From positions 372,001 through 436,000 of the forward strand of contig NZ_AMPG01000001.1 of assembly GCF_000299415.1 (NCBI RefSeq): a stretch of DNA of 64,000 bases, read 5' to 3'. A model generated the notes under the pieces. The model had not been told where the DNA came from. It saw nothing but the letters and a program-made list of their open reading frames with translations, and did not search any database. The position numbers were made by a program, and so were the translations under genes. This DNA is from Candidatus Microthrix parvicella Bio17-1. Lineage in GTDB: Bacteria; Actinomycetota; Acidimicrobiia; Acidimicrobiales; Microtrichaceae. Each line of letters opens with the position of its first letter. Positions within the stretch are counted from its first letter, which is position 1. Positions 7,987 through 17,008 of this stretch are shown one piece after another.

Positions 7987-8942
7987 GTTGGTGGTGCGCA
8001 GCCAGCACGAAGCCATGGACGTGGTCCCCCCAGATCTACGTGGGTATCTGGCTGTTGATGGGCGCAACGCTGCTCGCCTACTTCGGCGGGGCCTCAAAGG
8101 CGCGGTCTGCAGGGTGGTTCACAACCAGCCGAAAGCAGAAGACGTTGTTCACTGTGGGCATCCTGGTGCTTTGGGGCGCCAGCGACTGGCCGCTGGGAAC
8201 GCTCGGCGCCGGGTACCTGGCGTCGGCCCACATGGCCCAGTTCATCCTCTACACGATGGCGGCAATCCCGCTGATACTTCTTGGCGTCCCGGCCGAGATG
8301 TTTCGGAGGACGCTCGCCGGGCTGCGGCTCACGTCGGCGACCAGATTCCTGTCAAAGCCACTGGTCGCAGCAGCCACGTTCAATATCATCATGGTGACCA
8401 CCCACTCACCACCGGTCACCGACTTTTTGCGGGGCAGCCAAACGGGTTCGTTCGCCATGGACCTGTTGTGGATCGTCGGGGCGGTAGCGCTCTGGCTGCC
8501 CTTGATCAGCCCGATCGAATCACATCGCTTGAGCTCGTACCCCGGCAAGATGGTCTACCTGTTCGTCACCGTCGGCATCGTGGTCATCGTGCCGTCGGCA
8601 GCGCTGATCATCACTGAAGAGCCGATGTATCTCACCTACGAGCTTGCTCCCAGGGTGCTCTCCAGTTGGTCGGCCCTGGAAGACCAACAGTTCGCCGGGG
8701 TGATCATGAAGCTGGGCGCCACACCGATCGTTTGGGGCGCCATCCTGGCGATGTTTATTCGGTGGACCAACGAGTCGGGCCTATCCAACAAGTTCGGGCC
8801 CAAGTACCACGGACGTCTCGTGCACGCAGACGGAACGGTCGATGCCGAATCCGATCAACGGACGGCTCAGGACATTGCGTCTGCCCGACGCAAGCCCGAC
8901 GTACCGGCCATGGCCGGGCTCCAACCCGAACAGTTGAACTGA
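7983..8942 (+). CDS. ctaG: Cytochrome c oxidase assembly protein CtaG (caa3-type, COG3336)
   Basis: A 319-residue polytopic membrane protein with about seven hydrophobic segments. It starts with the family-like SWWCAASTKPWTW and contains SAHMAQFILYTMAAIPLILLG and TFNIIMVTTHSPPVTDF, where conserved His residues of this family are found. CtaG helps insert copper into oxidase. It follows the SCO1 fusion gene by 30 bases and is probably translated through the leader mini-ORF just before it. The last 60 residues are hydrophilic. Confidence 0.85.
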   Translation: MSWWCAASTKPWTWSPQIYVGIWLLMGATLLAYFGGASKARSAGWFTTSRKQKTLFTVGILVLWGASDWPLGTLGAGYLASAHMAQFILYTMAAIPLILLGVPAEMFRRTLAGLRLTSATRFLSKPLVAAATFNIIMVTTHSPPVTDFLRGSQTGSFAMDLLWIVGAVALWLPLISPIESHRLSSYPGKMVYLFVTVGIVVIVPSAALIITEEPMYLTYELAPRVLSSWSALEDQQFAGVIMKLGATPIVWGAILAMFIRWTNESGLSNKFGPKYHGRLVHADGTVDAESDQRTAQDIASARRKPDVPAMAGLQPEQLN

Positions 8943-8951
8943 CACAGGGGA

Positions 8952-10205
8952 TCAGCCCGGGCGCTGTGCTGACGTGGCCTGCAGCGGCTCCAGGCGAAAC
9001 CCGCCACCGGCCTCCTCGTCCTCATCGATCAGGCGCCAGCCGGCCAACTCGGCCAGCCGTGCCCGGCCTTCATCCGGGCCGGTGGCGATCAACTCGTCAC
9101 CCCCGTGTAGCTGGGCAAGACCCCTGGGGCGATAGACATAGCGACCCTCGCGGCGGATGGCCAGCACGGCGAAGCCCGGCTCGATATCCAGTTGAAGCTC
9201 CAGCAGGGTTGCACCATCGGTCGGCGAGCCGGACGCGATCGGCATGCGCACCACCACCTCGTCGGCGTCGCCGAGCGCAATGCCCACCACTGGATGGAAG
9301 TCCATCTCCTCCCGAATCAACCAGGTCATCTGATTGGCCTGGTCACCCAGTTCCTCGGCTGCTTGAGACAGTTGCAGTAGGCCCCGCAGCTTCGAATGAT
9401 CCGCGTCGTTGGCGGCGGCGCGCAGCACCCACAGCTGCAGATGATCCTTCATCTCATCCAGACGTTCGGCCAGGTGCAGCACCTCGGAGGCCAGGCCGTC
9501 GTCGCGCAGTGCCAACGCCGAATAGGCCAGGCCAACAGCCGCCTCGGAGATGTTCTTCATCTCAACCAACACGTCGACGGCCCGGTCCAACTCGGTCAGC
9601 GCACCCGACGTTGCCGGGGCGGGCGGCTCCCAGGTGGGCGCCGCAGCCAGTTCGTGCAGACGAACCAGACCGGCAGGCGACCCGTGGACAAACAGCACGT
9701 CGCCGGGCAGCAGGATCTCGTCGCCGTCGATATCGGTGATCCAGGAACGGTCTCGGCGAATCGCCATGACACGCATGCCTGCGGCCACTGGCAGCTCGAG
9801 GGCAGCCAGGCTGCGACGGACCATGTGGGAATCGTCCCGCACCCAGACCCGGTGCGACACTTCCTCGGCGTTGGACAGGTCGGCGATCAGTTCAGGCGGG
9901 ATTCCCAACCGATGAGTGACGATTCGCGTGATGTCGATGGCGGTGTTGGCAATGCCCTCAATCGCCGAGATCAACTGCAACACCGAGGCCATCGACTCGG
10001 CCTCGGCCGGCCGTCGACAAGCCAGGATGCACACCTCCCGCATCGACTGCACGAGATCATTCATGTGCTCCTCGAGGTGCGCCACCTCGTCGGCCATCCC
10101 CGGATCGTTGAAAAACACCGCGGCATACGCCAGGTCGATCATCAACTCGGAGTTGTCCTTGGCCTCCGCCAGCATGGCTCGGAGACTGCGTGGGCGATCG
10201 TCCAT
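8952..10205 (-). CDS. PhoU-domain / TrkA_C regulatory protein
   Basis: A 417-residue protein from an ATG at 10205 (a TTG at 10214 is in frame). It has the order PhoU-like helices (residues about 5-105), an RCK_C/TrkA_C domain (about 125-195, with ITDIDGDEILLPGDVLFVHG), a second PhoU-like helical part (about 210-305) and a second TrkA_C domain (about 320-400). Both TrkA_C parts show the typical LxxGDxLxxxG pattern. This COG3273-type arrangement is usually linked to ion (K+, Mg2+ or divalent cation) transporters and nucleotide sensing. No transporter is adjacent; the K+ genes are 12 kb away. Confidence 0.75.
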   Translation of the reverse strand: MDDRPRSLRAMLAEAKDNSELMIDLAYAAVFFNDPGMADEVAHLEEHMNDLVQSMREVCILACRRPAEAESMASVLQLISAIEGIANTAIDITRIVTHRLGIPPELIADLSNAEEVSHRVWVRDDSHMVRRSLAALELPVAAGMRVMAIRRDRSWITDIDGDEILLPGDVLFVHGSPAGLVRLHELAAAPTWEPPAPATSGALTELDRAVDVLVEMKNISEAAVGLAYSALALRDDGLASEVLHLAERLDEMKDHLQLWVLRAAANDADHSKLRGLLQLSQAAEELGDQANQMTWLIREEMDFHPVVGIALGDADEVVVRMPIASGSPTDGATLLELQLDIEPGFAVLAIRREGRYVYRPRGLAQLHGGDELIATGPDEGRARLAELAGWRLIDEDEEAGGGFRLEPLQATSAQRPG

Positions 10206-10272
10206 AGGCGCCAACGCACACTACCTGTGCGGCGCGTTCCTTTGCACCGACGACTGCCGGGCGCCCGGCCCG

Positions 10273-10827
10273 TCAGCCCTGAGAGAGCCGCCGGGTCAAG
10301 GCTGCGGTGGCCCGACGGCCCAGCAAACCGAAACCAACACCCACGACGGCTCCGGCGAGTACGTCGGAGAGATGATGCACACCGAGCACCACCCTGCTGG
10401 TGGTCACCACGGTTGCCACACCGAAGAGCGACCCCCACGCACCCGGCCGCCCCAAAAAGGTGGCCGAGGCAAACGACGACGCCGCATGTCCGGACGGAAA
10501 GCTGGTGGTGCGAAACTCTCGTCCGGATCGCGCCACCTCCACGGGGCGCGGACGTCGCACAATCCCCTTCAGCCCAACATTCACCGCCGCAGACTCGATG
10601 CCAAGGGTCGCCGCCAGCCCACCCGCTTCGATCAAGGCCTGGCGAGGGTCGTCCCGACGGTCCGCCATCAGGCGAAGCACCCCCCAGCCAAACCACACCG
10701 CAGCGCCCTCACCGGCACCCGAGGCGACCACCGCAGCCCGGTCGATCAAACCCTGAGCCCGAAGCGGTGCCACCAGCCGCTCGCCGACCGCATCAACCGC
10801 ATCCAAGCCGGTATTGAAAGCTTCCAT
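10273..10827 (-). CDS. PAP2-family membrane phosphatase
   Basis: A 184-residue protein from the ATG at 10827. All three parts of the PAP2 phosphatase signature are visible: KGIVRRPRP (K-x6-RP), SFPSGHAAS (PSGH) and SRVVLGVHHLSDV (SR-x5-H-x3-D). Hydrophobic stretches around them indicate a membrane protein. Family members dephosphorylate phosphatidic acid, diacylglycerol pyrophosphate, undecaprenyl pyrophosphate or decaprenyl-phosphoribose. It is divergent from the DUF2254 gene with only 18 bases between the two starts. Confidence 0.88.
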   Translation of the reverse strand: MEAFNTGLDAVDAVGERLVAPLRAQGLIDRAAVVASGAGEGAAVWFGWGVLRLMADRRDDPRQALIEAGGLAATLGIESAAVNVGLKGIVRRPRPVEVARSGREFRTTSFPSGHAASSFASATFLGRPGAWGSLFGVATVVTTSRVVLGVHHLSDVLAGAVVGVGFGLLGRRATAALTRRLSQG

Positions 10828-10845
10828 CCAGCTAGCTTGACCTCC

Positions 10846-12168
10846 GTGGCGGTCTCCACCAAGAACCAGAAGCGCCACCTGTGGATCGGCACGTCCCGGG
10901 AGGCGCTGTCGGACAGCCTCTGGTTTCTGCCGATGGGGCTCGCGGCCGGGTACGGCGTGCTCGCCCTGGTCATTGTGGCCTTCGACTCCGCGCTGGCCGC
11001 CTGGGTGCCCTACACGTTTGTCGGGGGCGCCTCCAGCGCCCAAGACCTGCTGTCCACCATCGCAGCCGCCATTCTGTCGATGGCCACCCTCGGCTTGTCG
11101 ATCACCATCGTTGCCCTGCAACTGGCGTCTCAACAGTTCTCACCCCGTGTCATGCGGACGTTCTTTCGCGATCGTGGCACCAAGGTGGCGATCGGCATGC
11201 TGCTCGGCACGTTCGTCTACAGCATCCTCGTGCTGCGTTCGGTGGTGCCGCAGTCCGAGGCGATGGAAGCGTTTGTCCCCAGCGTTGCGGTCTCGGGCGC
11301 ATTCCTGCTCACCCTGATCTCACTCGGCGTGTTCATCTATTACGTCGATCACGTGGCCCACGCGATTCGGGTGGTGCACATCATCGAGGCGGTCGCCGAG
11401 GAGACCAGGGAAACCCTCGGCGCGCTCATGGGACCGGGGACGGTTCCCGACCCAACGACGCTGCCATCGGGGCCACCCGACGCCGTGCTCAACAACCACC
11501 GCCGGCCGGGCATCGTGACCGACATCGATTCGGCCGGGCTCGTGGCGCTGGCCCGCCGCCACCATTGTTGTCTCGGCATCGTGCCCTACGTGGGCGACTT
11601 CGTGCCCCTCCGTGCGCCCTTGGCCCGGGTTTGGTTCGATCCCGGACACTCCGGGATGCCAACGCCGGAGCAGTTGGGGGATCACGTTGCCCTTGGCCGC
11701 GAGCGCACGATGGGCCAGGACGCCGCCTTCGGCTTTCGCCAGTTGGTTGACATAGCCGAGAAGGCCCTCTCACCGGCGATGAACGACCCCACCACCGCGG
11801 TGCAGGCCATCGACCAGATCCACGACCTGCTGCGCCGCCTGGCGACCGCCGACTATCCAACCGGCTACTACCTCGACGAACCTGGAGCGCTGCGAGCCAT
11901 GCGCCCACTCCACCGTTGGGACGACTACCTCGATCTGGCACTCACCGAGATTCGACAGTACGGAGCCACTTCGGTCCAGGTGCAACGACGTCTCCGGGCC
12001 CTGCTGGCCGACCTGACCGAGGCCACCCGCGATGCACCCGAGCGGGCCCGGCCGATTACGAGGCATCTGGAACTGTTGGAACTGTCGGTGCTGACCGGCT
12101 TGCCCGAGGGCGACCGCGAGCTGGCTCGGGTCCCGGACGAACAGGGTCTCGGCGGGGGACCTCACTGA
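10846..12168 (+). CDS. DUF2254 family membrane protein
   Basis: A 440-residue protein from a GTG at 10846; the frame is open far upstream but that part overlaps two minus-strand genes. Four hydrophobic segments lie in the first 200 residues (near 20-40, 63-88, 105-125 and 140-160), with the family-typical MATLGLSITIVALQLASQQFSPR. A soluble C-terminal half contains ALSPAMNDPTTAVQAIDQ, which is characteristic of DUF2254. The function of the family is unknown. The next gene downstream on this strand is the MMPL transporter, about 100 bases away. Confidence 0.82.
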   Translation: MAVSTKNQKRHLWIGTSREALSDSLWFLPMGLAAGYGVLALVIVAFDSALAAWVPYTFVGGASSAQDLLSTIAAAILSMATLGLSITIVALQLASQQFSPRVMRTFFRDRGTKVAIGMLLGTFVYSILVLRSVVPQSEAMEAFVPSVAVSGAFLLTLISLGVFIYYVDHVAHAIRVVHIIEAVAEETRETLGALMGPGTVPDPTTLPSGPPDAVLNNHRRPGIVTDIDSAGLVALARRHHCCLGIVPYVGDFVPLRAPLARVWFDPGHSGMPTPEQLGDHVALGRERTMGQDAAFGFRQLVDIAEKALSPAMNDPTTAVQAIDQIHDLLRRLATADYPTGYYLDEPGALRAMRPLHRWDDYLDLALTEIRQYGATSVQVQRRLRALLADLTEATRDAPERARPITRHLELLELSVLTGLPEGDRELARVPDEQGLGGGPH

Positions 12169-12254
12169 GCCGCCCGGATCACAGGCGGTTGCAGCACCCA
12201 CCGCAGGAATCGTCGTGTCCTGGGTCACACCACTAACTTCTCACCAGGTCACTC

Positions 12255-12275
12255 ATGAAGGAACGGTGCGCATGA
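12255..12275 (+). promoter_or_regulatory. Leader mini-ORF overlapping the MMPL transporter start
   Basis: ATG at 12255 opens a six-codon frame (MKERCA) ending in TGA at 12273-12275, overlapping the transporter's ATG at 12272 as ATGA. The leader and the true gene both begin ATGAAGGAACG, a direct repeat 17 bases apart, so the first copy also supplies a GAAGGA ribosome site for the second. Confidence 0.4.
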
Positions 12276-14962
12276 AGGAACGTATGGACAGGACTTGGCG
12301 TTGGCTGGCCGTCAACATGGGCAAGCACGCCGGGATCGTGTCGGTGGTCGGGTTGGCCATCACGATCATCATGGGCTTCGGGCTGACCAAGCTGGACTTC
12401 GCCACCGACCAGGACGCCTACCTCAACAAGGACGAGCAGGTCCTCAAGGACAGCGTCGAGTATCAGGACCTGTTCGGTGGCCAGGCGATGTTGGCTGCGA
12501 TCCGTCTGGACGAGGGCATGACGCTCGAGGACTTCCTCTCACCGGAGAATCAGAAGATTTTCCAGGAGATCGAAAAGACGCTGGTCGCCCAGGATGGCAT
12601 CGAGGCCGTCGCCACCCCGTACAACACGTTGCTGTTGTCGGACACGCTGATCCAGAAGGCGCCGCCAACCAAGGAACAGGCCAAAGAACTTGCCAACGGC
12701 ACCATCACCGCATCGGAGCTACCGACCGAATCGGACCCGACGGCGTCGATCGCCGGAAAGTCGCTCTTCGGAGCGGCCGCGGCGGCAGAGGCGGACGGCA
12801 ACACCACCGAAGCCGCAAAGCGAAGCGAGGACACGGGCGCAACCGCCGCCCGCCTCCTTGCCATTCCCGAGGCCGAGCGAACACTCGACAATGTTGAGTG
12901 GCGCAAGTTTCTGCTCTACGACAACGCCGGCGAGGTGCGCGAGTCGCTGCGGCCGTTCTTCCCCAACGCGAACACGGCCCAGATCGTCACGCGGCTGAAG
13001 GGCAACATGTCGATCGAGTTGGAGGGTGAGGCCGCCACCTTTACCACCAACACCATCGACAAGGCGGCAAAGAACCTCGACCCTGCGGCGGCCGAGGTCA
13101 CCGTGGTGGGCGCGCCCACCCTGCTCAAGGACATCAACGACTACCTGCGCGGCGGGATCCTCAAGCTGGGCGCCATCGCGATCCTGGCGATGATTCTGAT
13201 CCTCCTGGTGCTCTTCGATGTGCGCTGGCGGCTTCTGCCACTTGGCGTCATCCTCATCGGCGTCACCTGGGCCTTCGGCCTTGCCGGTTACCTGGGTATT
13301 CCGTTGTCGCTCGTCACGATCTCCGGCCTGCCGGTGATGTTGGGTGTGGGCATCGACTACGCCATCCAAATGCACAGCCGCATCGAGGAGGAGGTGTTAC
13401 TCGACCGGGAGGACCACCCCATCCAGGAGGCGGCGGTCAACCTGGGTCCGGCGCTGCTGGTCGTCACCCTGGATGCCGTCTTTGCCTTTACGGCGCTTCG
13501 CTTCGCCAAGGTGCCGATGATCCGCGACTTCGGGCTGCTGCTGGCCGTTGGCATCGCCGTCATCTGTGTGGTGTCGATCATCGCACCGCTGGCCGCACTG
13601 GGCATCCGCGAGTACAAGTCGCCGACCAGTTCCGACACAGACTTCTCCGAAGGTCGGCTGGGTCGATTCGTGGTCAAAATCGGCAGCCTGCCGTCCAAGT
13701 TGGCCATCCCCTTTGCCATCGGAGCGCTACTGATCTTCGTCGGTGGCCTGTTGGTGGAGTCCAGCCTCACCATCCAGGGCGACCCGATCGACTGGGTCAA
13801 CCAGAGTTCGCCCACCATCAAGAAGATCAACACGATCAAGGAGCAGACCAAGAGCTCGTCCGAACTTGGGATCTTCGTCAGCTCCGACGACGTGTTCGAC
13901 CAGGAAACGGTCGACTTTGTGCACAAATTCGCCTACAACCAGTTGGGCGAACGCACCTTCACCAACTCGGAGGGCAAGGACACGCCGGCGCTGTTGACCG
14001 CATCCAGCATCGTCACCACGCTCAGCGGCATCCTCAACGTTCCCGGTGCGACACCCGCTGGCGAGGTTCCTCGGGCGCCGAACGCCGACCTGGTGAGGGC
14101 CGCGTGGCAGGTTGCACCTCCGAGCCTGCAGGAGTTCACTGCAACCCCACCCACCGGCCCCGGTCAGGCGGCAAAGAACCTCAACCTGATCTTCCGGGTG
14201 GGCTACACCTCGCTGACCGATGGTGAGGGCGTGGTCAAGGACGTCCGAGGCGACGTCAAGGAGTCCTCTCCGGAAGGGGTGAGGGCGGTTCCCTCCGGCC
14301 TCGCCGTGGTTGGTGTCGGCCTGCTGGAGAACATCGAGTCCAACCGAATCCTGTTGACCTACCTGTCGATCGCATTCGTCGGCCTGTTCCTGGCCGTGCG
14401 ACTGCGGAGCGTGGTGCGATCGGTGCTCTCGCTGGTGCCGGTCATGATCGCAACCGGAATGGCATCGCTGGTGGCCTTCGCACTCGGCTTGAAGCTCTCG
14501 CCGATGACCGCCGTGGGCGGGCCGCTCATCGTTGCCATCTGTACCGAGTTCACGTCGCTGATGCTCTTACGGTTTGTCGAGGAACGAAAGCGGCACATGG
14601 CGCCGCTTGAGGCCGCCGACACCGCAGCCGCCCGCACGGGTCGAGCGTTCATCGTGTCGGGCCTCACCGGCGTTGCCGGTGTGGCCGTCATCGCCACCTC
14701 ACCGCTGCCCCTCCTGCGTGACTTCGGCGCAATCGTGGCCCTCAACGTGGTCATCGCGCTGGCCTCCGCATTGGTGATCTTGCCGCCCATGTTGGTCTGG
14801 GCCGATGCCGAGGGCCGGGAGTGGGTCAGCCGCCACCTGGTCAGCGAAGAAGACCTGGCCGCCAGCCGTGGGGGTGGCGGCCGCAAGCGGGTGAAGGACA
14901 CGTCAACCACCGACGGTCCGAAAGCCGGCGACGGCGCCATCGACGCCCCCACCCGAACCTAA
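12272..14962 (+). CDS. MMPL/RND-family transporter
   Basis: An 896-residue protein from the ATG at 12272, with two similar halves. Each half has one N-terminal transmembrane helix, a large extracytoplasmic domain and a block of about five helices. The first block has MLGVGIDYAIQMHSRIEEE, with the Asp that is typical of MMPL proton relays; the second has PLIVAICTEFTSLMLLRFVEE at the matching place, where Asp is replaced by Glu. Related proteins export lipids or hopanoids, but the substrate here cannot be told. The C-terminal 60 residues are hydrophilic and charged. Confidence 0.85.
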   Translation: MKERMDRTWRWLAVNMGKHAGIVSVVGLAITIIMGFGLTKLDFATDQDAYLNKDEQVLKDSVEYQDLFGGQAMLAAIRLDEGMTLEDFLSPENQKIFQEIEKTLVAQDGIEAVATPYNTLLLSDTLIQKAPPTKEQAKELANGTITASELPTESDPTASIAGKSLFGAAAAAEADGNTTEAAKRSEDTGATAARLLAIPEAERTLDNVEWRKFLLYDNAGEVRESLRPFFPNANTAQIVTRLKGNMSIELEGEAATFTTNTIDKAAKNLDPAAAEVTVVGAPTLLKDINDYLRGGILKLGAIAILAMILILLVLFDVRWRLLPLGVILIGVTWAFGLAGYLGIPLSLVTISGLPVMLGVGIDYAIQMHSRIEEEVLLDREDHPIQEAAVNLGPALLVVTLDAVFAFTALRFAKVPMIRDFGLLLAVGIAVICVVSIIAPLAALGIREYKSPTSSDTDFSEGRLGRFVVKIGSLPSKLAIPFAIGALLIFVGGLLVESSLTIQGDPIDWVNQSSPTIKKINTIKEQTKSSSELGIFVSSDDVFDQETVDFVHKFAYNQLGERTFTNSEGKDTPALLTASSIVTTLSGILNVPGATPAGEVPRAPNADLVRAAWQVAPPSLQEFTATPPTGPGQAAKNLNLIFRVGYTSLTDGEGVVKDVRGDVKESSPEGVRAVPSGLAVVGVGLLENIESNRILLTYLSIAFVGLFLAVRLRSVVRSVLSLVPVMIATGMASLVAFALGLKLSPMTAVGGPLIVAICTEFTSLMLLRFVEERKRHMAPLEAADTAAARTGRAFIVSGLTGVAGVAVIATSPLPLLRDFGAIVALNVVIALASALVILPPMLVWADAEGREWVSRHLVSEEDLAASRGGGGRKRVKDTSTTDGPKAGDGAIDAPTRT

Positions 14963-15031
14963 CGTCGTCGTGACGGTGCCTGCGCGGCCCGCCATACCCG
15001 AATCACCACAACCGCGCGGTGACATCGGAAG

Positions 15032-15421
15032 TCACACGTCCAGGAGTGCCACCAGCTTCTTGGGCGCCACCGTCCGGTAGGCCTCGGTGAGCACCGCGGC
15101 CACCTCGGCCCAATCAGGGTTTCGATCAAGGCGCATCCCCAACCAGCCCCGGTGCCCCACGTAGGCCGGCACGTAGAAGCGGTCGGGTTCGGTCTCGGTC
15201 ACCTGTGCCTGAACTCCGGGCGGTGCAGGGCACCAAATACCAAGTTCTCCGTCACCGTGATGGTCGTCGTGGAACATCACCAGCGTCTTCTTCTCTCGGA
15301 TGAAGAACGATGGCGCCCCGTGGCTCAACCGCTCGCTCACTTCGGGCAGGGCCATGCAGATCTCACGGACGCGTTCCAGCGCATGCAACATCTCAGCTTC
15401 GGTGTGGTTGCCATCGGCCAT
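15032..15421 (-). CDS. MmcQ/YjbR family protein
   Basis: A 129-residue protein from an ATG at 15421. It shows the CyaY-like MmcQ/YjbR pattern: an N-terminal ICMALPEVSERLSHGAPSFFI, a central KTLVMFHDDHH and a late YVGHRGWLGMRLDRNPDW followed by a C-terminal helix (EVAAVLTEAYRTVAPKKL). Length is normal for the family. Members are often called DNA-binding, but their role is poorly known. It is divergent from the DUF998-like gene with about 28 bases between starts. Confidence 0.8.
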   Translation of the reverse strand: MADGNHTEAEMLHALERVREICMALPEVSERLSHGAPSFFIREKKTLVMFHDDHHGDGELGIWCPAPPGVQAQVTETEPDRFYVPAYVGHRGWLGMRLDRNPDWAEVAAVLTEAYRTVAPKKLVALLDV

Positions 15422-15448
15422 GCCAACAGTGTCGCGTGGCAGGCTGCC

Positions 15449-16165
15449 GTGGTGACACATGCTCAGCGACCGTCCCCTCAACTTCCGACGTTGGGCGGTG
15501 GATCGAGCAGCCCTTCGGATGATCCACGATGGCGGCGCCTGGCCGTGGGCGGCATTGTTGGCCCGGCGGCCTTCATCGGCGCGTGGGTCGCCGGCACGGT
15601 GGTACTCGATGGGTACTCCCCCATCACCGACGCCATCAGCAGGCTGGCCGCAGTGGGAGCAGACACCCGGTGGCTGATGAGCACCGGGTTCCTTGCATTT
15701 GCGGCGGCCTCCGTGCCCGCCGCGGCCGCCGTTCGCAGGGCCGTTCCCGGCAGCGCCTGGACCGGGGTGCTGGGCACGGGCCTGGCCACTGCGGCCGTGG
15801 CGGCACTTCCGCTGGACCGCAGCGACACGGTCGATGCAGCCCACGGGCTTGCGGCCGCCGCCGGCTACGTGTTGTTCGTCTACGCCGCCGCAGCGGCGAC
15901 GCCTCCGTTTCACGCTTCGGGTCGACGGGGGCTGGCCGCGCTGTCGCTGGGCGTCGCGGTGCTGGCCACAACCACGTTGGCGGCAACGCCCTTCGTCGAG
16001 GCGAGCGGCCTTCTGCAACGGGTCGGGCTCACGAGCCTGGATGTTTGGTTGGTGAGCGTGTCCACCCAGATCCTGACGGGTCGCCTTGGTCCCGGCCGGA
16101 CCCCGGCACCTGCAAGCGGCTCGGGACGCCCGAACGGCGCTGCCGTTAGCCGCCCAGTTGGCTGA
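15449..16165 (+). CDS. DUF998-like membrane protein
   Basis: A protein of about 238 residues from a GTG at 15449 (a second GTG follows at 15452). After a 30-residue hydrophilic N-terminus there are about six hydrophobic segments, the first being AVGGIVGPAAFIGAWVAGTVV followed by DGYSPITDAISRLAAVGADT, which is how DUF998 proteins look between helices one and two. Function is unknown. The last 20 bases overlap the convergent AIM24-family gene. Confidence 0.7.
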   Translation: MVTHAQRPSPQLPTLGGGSSSPSDDPRWRRLAVGGIVGPAAFIGAWVAGTVVLDGYSPITDAISRLAAVGADTRWLMSTGFLAFAAASVPAAAAVRRAVPGSAWTGVLGTGLATAAVAALPLDRSDTVDAAHGLAAAAGYVLFVYAAAAATPPFHASGRRGLAALSLGVAVLATTTLAATPFVEASGLLQRVGLTSLDVWLVSVSTQILTGRLGPGRTPAPASGSGRPNGAAVSRPVG

Positions 16166-16877
16166 GGAGGCCTCCGCCACCCCCACCGCCGCTGGCCGCT
16201 GCCGGACCGCCCATGGCACCCTCCGATGGCTGGATGAGGACGAAGCCCTGCCCACCGAATGCCATTTGGAACGTCTCTCCGGTGCCACCGCGCAGCATCG
16301 ACTTCATGCCGCCGGTGTCGGTCTTGATGTTCATCTGCACCCCGGCGCTCCACAGCACCACGGCCTGGGCATCCCCAAACGTGGCCTGTTGGGTCACGTC
16401 CAGCATGACGGGCGGGCCATCGGTGGTGACCGCCACATAACCGGTGCCGCGCAGCACCACGTTGTACAGACCACCTGCCTGCATTCCGGCCATGCCGCTA
16501 CCCACCCGTTGGATGTCCCACTCGATCGAGTCCGAGAAGGCCAGCACGTTCTTGCCGTTCACCGACACCATGTCGTTCTCCAGGTACATGATGATGATGT
16601 CGGTGGCCTGGTCAGCGATAAACACCTCGCCCGAACCGGTGATCTTCATCACGTCCACGCCCTCGCCGGTCACGGCCTTCTTGAACATCTTGGACATGCC
16701 GCCCGAACCCGTGTTCTCGAAGCGGGCATCACCCTGGTACCCGACCATCGAGCCCGTGCGGGCATGTACGGGGCCGTACGCCAGGTTGATCTTGAGCAAC
16801 TTCTTGTTCTGGTGGACGAACTGGTCGGTCGCCTCCGCTTCGGAGAACGTGGTCAGTTCGTTGCAGTGGATAGGCAT
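16146..16877 (-). CDS. AIM24 / TIGR00266 family protein
   Basis: A 243-residue protein with the beta-rich AIM24 layout: KINLAYGPVHARTGSMVGYQG near residue 30, then VFIADQATDIIIMYLEN, NGKNVLAFSDSIEWDI and a late GGQGFVLIQPSEGAM. A glycine-rich tail (eight consecutive Gly) ends the protein. The family is widespread and mostly uncharacterised; bacterial members have been proposed to bind or scaffold at membranes. The start ATG at 16877 is well placed and no other gene shares its promoter region. Confidence 0.85.
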   Translation of the reverse strand: MPIHCNELTTFSEAEATDQFVHQNKKLLKINLAYGPVHARTGSMVGYQGDARFENTGSGGMSKMFKKAVTGEGVDVMKITGSGEVFIADQATDIIIMYLENDMVSVNGKNVLAFSDSIEWDIQRVGSGMAGMQAGGLYNVVLRGTGYVAVTTDGPPVMLDVTQQATFGDAQAVVLWSAGVQMNIKTDTGGMKSMLRGGTGETFQMAFGGQGFVLIQPSEGAMGGPAAASGGGGGGGLLSQLGG

Positions 16878-17008
16878 GTTTCATCCCCGTCATGTCCGAT
16901 GGTGTGCACTGGCACAGTACCGAACCTAAGGGGTACACATACCCAAATCGTCGAGATTTCCGTGGCCGATGCCGTCCGCCTCACCGCCCACCGGCGCCGA
17001 ACGCCCCG

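Noticed and set aside
9916-10845. Extended N-terminus of the DUF2254 frame, upstream of 10,846
   Set aside because: It overlaps the PAP2 and PhoU/TrkA_C genes on the other strand and has Arg/Pro/His-rich composition typical of a shadow frame. The DUF2254 homology begins after the GTG at 10,846.
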